Shown here piece by piece: positions 4,237-6,431 of a DNA stretch of 6,431 bases (its first letter is position 1; the number at the start of each line of letters is the position of its first letter). Source of the DNA: JBAYVY01 sp041674345 (lineage in GTDB: Bacteria; Planctomycetota; Phycisphaerae; Phycisphaerales; Zrk34); the NCBI GenBank assembly GCA_041674345.1, contig JBAYVY010000217.1, positions 1 to 6,431 of the forward strand. Reading direction: 5' to 3'. Under the pieces are notes generated by a model. It did not search any database. It worked only from the letters and a program-made list of their open reading frames with translations, and was not told the DNA's origin. Made by a program: the position numbers and the translations under genes.

Positions 4237-5391
4237 ATGGTTCGGCCCATGACACGCCGGTTCGTCGGTCTGTTGCGAATCGTGATCGCCGCGATCGCCG
4301 TTTCCGCCACGCCTTCTCTCGCGGAGCAACATATGCTCGTTTACATCGGCACCTACACCGGCCCCCAATCCAGGGGCATCCACCGCTGCGAACTGAACAC
4401 CACCACCGGCTCCCTCACCCCGCTGGACGTCACCGAAGGCGATACCGGGGGCGTCGTCAACCCCTCCTTCCTCGCGCTGCATCCGACCCAACCCCTGCTG
4501 TTCGCCGTGTCGGAAGTATCAAAGTTCGGCGATGCGCCCGCCGGCGGCGTCGCCGCTTTCCAAATCGACGCATCCGGCCGACTGAAACCGCTCAACACGC
4601 AAAACTCCGGCGGGACCGGGCCTTGCTTCCTGTCCGTCGATCCGACCGGCACGCACGTGCTGGTCGCCAACTACGGCGGCGGCAGCGTCGCCGCTCTGCC
4701 CATCGACCCAACCGGCCGACTCCAACCCGCCCGCACCTTCATCCAATTTCACGGTGACGCCAAGCCCCACGCACATGCCATCTCCGCCGACCCCACCGGA
4801 CGATTCGCCATCGCCACCGATCTGGGCCTCGATCAGATTCGCGTGTTCGCCTACAACCCGGCAAGCGGCGAACTCGTCGCCAACGATCCGCCCTTCGTCC
4901 CGCTCCCCGCCGGCACCGGCCCGCGACATTTCGTCTTCCATCCCAACGGCAAATGGTGCTACGTCATCAACGAACTGAACTCGACGATCGACGCCTTCGC
5001 CTGGAACGCGCAGGCCGGCACGCTCACGCCGTTCGATCACCTCGCCACGATTCCACCTGATTTCCACGAGCGAAATGACACCGCGCACATCGCCGTCCAT
5101 CCGTCGGGCCGCTGGCTCTACGGTTCCAACCGGGGCCACGATTCCATCGCCGTTTTCCGCATCGACCCCGACACCGGCGAACTCACCGCCATCCGTTACG
5201 AACCGGCGCGCGGCCGAACGCCCCGCCACTTCAACATCGACCCCACCGGCACTTTCCTGCTGGCCGCCAATCAGAAAAGCGACAACGTGCAGGTCTTCCG
5301 CATCGACGCGCCAACCGGCCTGCTGACCCCGGTCGGCCAACCCGTTCCGATCCCCAGCCCCGTCTGCGTGATCTTCCGCGAACGCAGGTGA
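4237..5391 (+). CDS. Exported seven-bladed beta-propeller lactonase, 6-phosphogluconolactonase-like family
   Basis: The product has 384 residues. Residues 1-29 form a signal peptide (RPMTRR, then a hydrophobic core at about 10-23, and cleavage after SLA at 29). The mature part fits one lactonase propeller of about 345 residues. It opens with YIGTYTG (36-42) and has repeated blade turns of the DPTG/HPSG type at about 135, 157, 185, 235, 289 and 335. Family motifs are VANYGGGSVA (143-152), KPHAH (176-180), GTGPRHFVFHP (227-236), AHIAVHPSGRWLYGSNRGHD (283-302) and RTPRHFNIDPTG (327-338). The C-terminal SPVCVIF (374-380) closes the propeller. Characterised relatives hydrolyse 6-phosphogluconolactone or other sugar lactones. 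Because this copy is exported, a phosphorylated cytoplasmic substrate is doubtful; a free sugar lactone outside the inner membrane fits better (inference). It is transcribed away from the atp operon, and no functional link between the two is shown. No clear terminator follows. Confidence 0.9.
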   Translation: MVRPMTRRFVGLLRIVIAAIAVSATPSLAEQHMLVYIGTYTGPQSRGIHRCELNTTTGSLTPLDVTEGDTGGVVNPSFLALHPTQPLLFAVSEVSKFGDAPAGGVAAFQIDASGRLKPLNTQNSGGTGPCFLSVDPTGTHVLVANYGGGSVAALPIDPTGRLQPARTFIQFHGDAKPHAHAISADPTGRFAIATDLGLDQIRVFAYNPASGELVANDPPFVPLPAGTGPRHFVFHPNGKWCYVINELNSTIDAFAWNAQAGTLTPFDHLATIPPDFHERNDTAHIAVHPSGRWLYGSNRGHDSIAVFRIDPDTGELTAIRYEPARGRTPRHFNIDPTGTFLLAANQKSDNVQVFRIDAPTGLLTPVGQPVPIPSPVCVIFRERR

Positions 5392-5434
5392 GTTTTGGAT
5401 AAGACGTCGCCGACAAGGGGGGTGGGTGCGTTGG

Positions 5435-5448
5435 GTAGCGAGTAGCGA
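5435..5448. repeat. Heptamer tandem repeat GTAGCGA x2
   Basis: Two perfect copies of GTAGCGA lie in tandem, followed by a partial third (GTGACG). The site is downstream of the lactonase gene and at the end of the decayed minus-strand frame. It looks like intergenic repeat sequence and marks where coding-like sequence has stopped. Confidence 0.6.
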
Positions 5449-5461
5449 GTGACGGCTGGCA

Positions 5462-5826
5462 TATGACGCGGGAGCAGGGCGGACGGTTCGCCGTGGCTCA
5501 GACGCACGACGTAGGTGTGGGCCCGGCCGCGATTTTTCCAACCGACGAAACCCGCTGACAGCCGATGCGCCCACCCAATTCAGATCGACATCCGCCAGGA
5601 CAATCGCCCCATCGTAAAACACACCGGTGCTGGCCGGCAGGTAGCCGTCGGCGGTAATGTCAATGTCGCGGTCGGGCGCGTAGTTGGACGAAAGACGTTT
5701 GAGCAGCGCCCCGGTGTATGAGAACTTCAACAGGTCGCCTTCGGAATCAATCCCGTACATGCTCAACCGCGGTTCCAACGCCTCCAGGCATGGCGTCCCC
5801 ATGACAGTAAAACGATTATTTTCCAT
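5462..5826 (-). pseudogene. Frameshifted remnant of a LEPR-motif exported protein
   Basis: The frame opens at ATG 5826 with MENNRFTVMGTPCLEALEPR, which matches the LEPR motif placed near the N-terminus of many large planctomycete exported proteins. About 60 coding-like residues follow, including YGIDSEGDLLKFSYTGALL and FYDGAIVLADVDLNWVGA; these resemble one or two blades of a propeller or similar repeat. Near 5568-5575 the frame becomes Arg/Pro-rich and unlikely. The neighbouring frame, closed upstream by a TGA near 5590, takes over with coding-like LSAGFVGWKNRG and HTYVVRLSHGE. This indicates a one-base frameshift. The recognisable part ends before the heptamer repeat at 5448. No good Shine-Dalgarno sequence is seen, and the length is far below that of usual LEPR proteins. 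A sequencing error in a short real gene is the main alternative; the right-hand boundary is better supported than the left. Confidence 0.45.
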
Positions 5827-6104
5827 GAACTTACCGGATCCCCGCAAAGGATACGTCGCGCAATGATTTAGATGACGCCCACCACGCTGTCCCTCTCTCT
5901 GTTGGAAACCCAAAAACGTACTCATGCATCGGCCCCAGAAAATCGGAGTCGCCTGAACTTGACTGGGCGACGCGGCTTGCCGGCCAGAGACAGTGGCTAT
6001 CTCCGTCGGCGCCAGCGATATCGACGCGGTGGTCGTGACGAACGTGTCAACCGACGCAGTCAAGGATCCCCAAGGCAATGGGAAGCCACACCGCGCCAAG
6101 TCTT
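5827..6104. other. Intergenic stretch without a recognisable gene
   Basis: No reading frame here has a start, a ribosome-binding site and a family resemblance together. A plus-strand frame at about 5990-6090 gives plausible residues (AISVGASDIDAVVVTN) but has no start codon with a ribosome-binding site and runs straight into the tRNA gene. The opposite frame is open only because it is antisense to high-GC sequence. The stretch may contain eroded coding sequence, but nothing can be named. Confidence 0.5.
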
Positions 6105-6132
6105 TATCTGGCAGCGCATATCTGGCAGCGCA
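6105..6132. repeat. Perfect 14-bp tandem duplication upstream of the tRNA promoter
   Basis: TATCTGGCAGCGCA is present twice back to back (6105-6118 and 6119-6132). The second copy ends one base before the TTGACA box of the tRNA promoter begins at 6134. It may be a recent slippage duplication or a doubled upstream binding site. Confidence 0.85.
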
Positions 6133-6133
6133 T

Positions 6134-6162
6134 TTGACAGAAACGCCGATGATTCCGATGAT
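6134..6162 (+). promoter_or_regulatory. Sigma70-like promoter of the tRNA-Ser gene
   Basis: A perfect TTGACA (6134-6139) is followed by 17 nt and then GATGAT (6157-6162), four of six matching the -10 consensus. The predicted start near 6169 lies about 7 nt before the mature tRNA 5' end. The GC-rich segment between the -10 box and the start (GGCCTG) resembles the discriminator of stringently controlled stable-RNA promoters. Confidence 0.65.
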
Positions 6163-6175
6163 GGCCTGTCTCGCA

Positions 6176-6263
6176 GGAGAGGTGCCAGAGTGGTCGAATG
6201 GGCCGGTCTCGAAAACCGGTGTGGCGCACTGCGTCACCGTGGGTTCGAATCCCACCCTCTCCG
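6176..6263 (+). tRNA. tRNA-Ser, anticodon CGA
   Basis: The 88-nt gene folds as a class II tRNA. The acceptor stem pairs GGAGAGG (6176-6182) with CCTCTCC (6256-6262). The D arm starts at 6185. The anticodon stem pairs CCGGT (6203-6207) with ACCGG (6215-6219), and the loop is CTCGAAA with anticodon CGA (6210-6212), which reads the Ser codon UCG. The long variable arm (about 6221-6237) pairs GTGGCGC with GCGTCAC, including one G-U. The T arm is GTGGG (6239-6243), TTCGAAT, CCCAC (6251-6255). The discriminator base is G6263, as expected for serine tRNAs. CCA is not encoded (TTTT follows), so it must be added by a nucleotidyltransferase. The length, long variable arm and G73 all agree on serine. 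Confidence 0.97.
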
Positions 6264-6286
6264 TTTTACTGAGTTTGCGGCGTTTT

Positions 6287-6303
6287 CGGCGGCTTCGCCG
6301 CCG
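6287..6303 (+). terminator. GC-rich hairpin downstream of tRNA-Ser, possible terminator
   Basis: CGGCGGC (6287-6293) and GCCGCCG (6297-6303) form a perfect 7-bp stem with a TTC loop, 23 nt after the tRNA. Only a short TTT (6307-6309) follows, so an intrinsic terminator is possible but weak. It may equally be part of the trinucleotide-rich stretch CCGCCGCCG. Confidence 0.35.
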
Positions 6304-6431
6304 CCGTTTCCCATCGCCCTCATTTCCGCCCGTGCCAGAACCTCTTTATCCAGAACCGTTTGCCAAACCCCGCGCGGCTCCCACAAAAGCGTCCCGCAAC
6401 GCAGAGTCAGGTTCGAGCCGACTTTCCGCAG
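6304..6431. other. Right-edge stretch, no gene identified
   Basis: Two minus-strand frames are open from the right edge. One ends at TAA 6348-6346 after 27 codons (RLEPDSALRDAFVGAARG...). The other continues through the tRNA to a TGA at 6236-6234. Either could be the 3' end of a gene lying beyond the edge; the first is the more sensible because it stops before the tRNA. Codon third-position GC favours the second. The evidence is too weak to call a CDS. Confidence 0.25.

Noticed and set aside
4519..6255. A 578-codon minus-strand frame
   Set aside because: It runs antisense through the tRNA (its start, GFEPTVTQCATPVF, is the well-known false translation of a serine tRNA) and through the lactonase. 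Only the segment beginning at 5826 looks protein-like.
1..6431. CRISPR array, insertion sequence, prophage or defence island
   Set aside because: No regularly spaced repeats, transposase, integrase or defence domains are seen. The tRNA 3' end has no second copy in the window that would mark an attachment site.

Overview
The window is GC-rich and gene-dense, and looks like a bacterial chromosome segment, most likely from the Planctomycetota. Three things point that way: an ATP synthase b subunit that begins with a cleavable-looking signal peptide, a decayed reading frame that starts with the planctomycete-type LEPR N-terminal motif, and a tRNA gene without an encoded CCA end. The phylum call is inference (about 0.6); no marker settles the class.

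Positions 1-4146, all on the minus strand, hold the first part of an F1Fo ATP synthase operon. The order of transcription is a sigma70-like promoter (4118-4146), atpZ, an atpI-like gene, atpB (a), atpE (c), atpF (b), atpH (delta) and the first 202 codons of atpA (alpha), which runs off the left edge. The accessory genes and atpB are packed tightly: there is a 28-nt gap, then a 16-nt overlap with a TTG start for atpB. From atpB onward every intergenic gap (117, 68, 84 and 51 nt) carries at least one hairpin. That layout would suit the uneven subunit stoichiometry of the complex. The c subunit has an ion-binding Glu but lacks the Gln/Ser ligands of sodium-type rings, so a proton-coupled enzyme is predicted.

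Positions 4147-4236 are the short divergent control region. A gene on the plus strand follows (4237-5391): a seven-bladed beta-propeller lactonase of the 6-phosphogluconolactonase-like family, with an N-terminal signal peptide. A near-perfect 15-bp palindrome covers its likely -10 box.

Positions 5392-6133 are low in coding content. They hold a frameshifted remnant of a LEPR-motif exported protein on the minus strand (5462-5826), a heptamer tandem repeat, and about 280 bp with no recognisable gene. A perfect 14-bp tandem duplication (6105-6132) directly abuts the promoter of a tRNA-Ser(CGA) gene (6176-6263, plus strand). A GC-rich hairpin follows, and then about 130 bp without a clear gene.

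I see no CRISPR array, insertion sequence, phage gene or defence system. The window is mostly conserved energy-metabolism sequence. Its unusual content lies in the intergenic structure: hairpins at each structural-gene junction, and short direct repeats with 7- or 14-nt periods in several intergenic regions.
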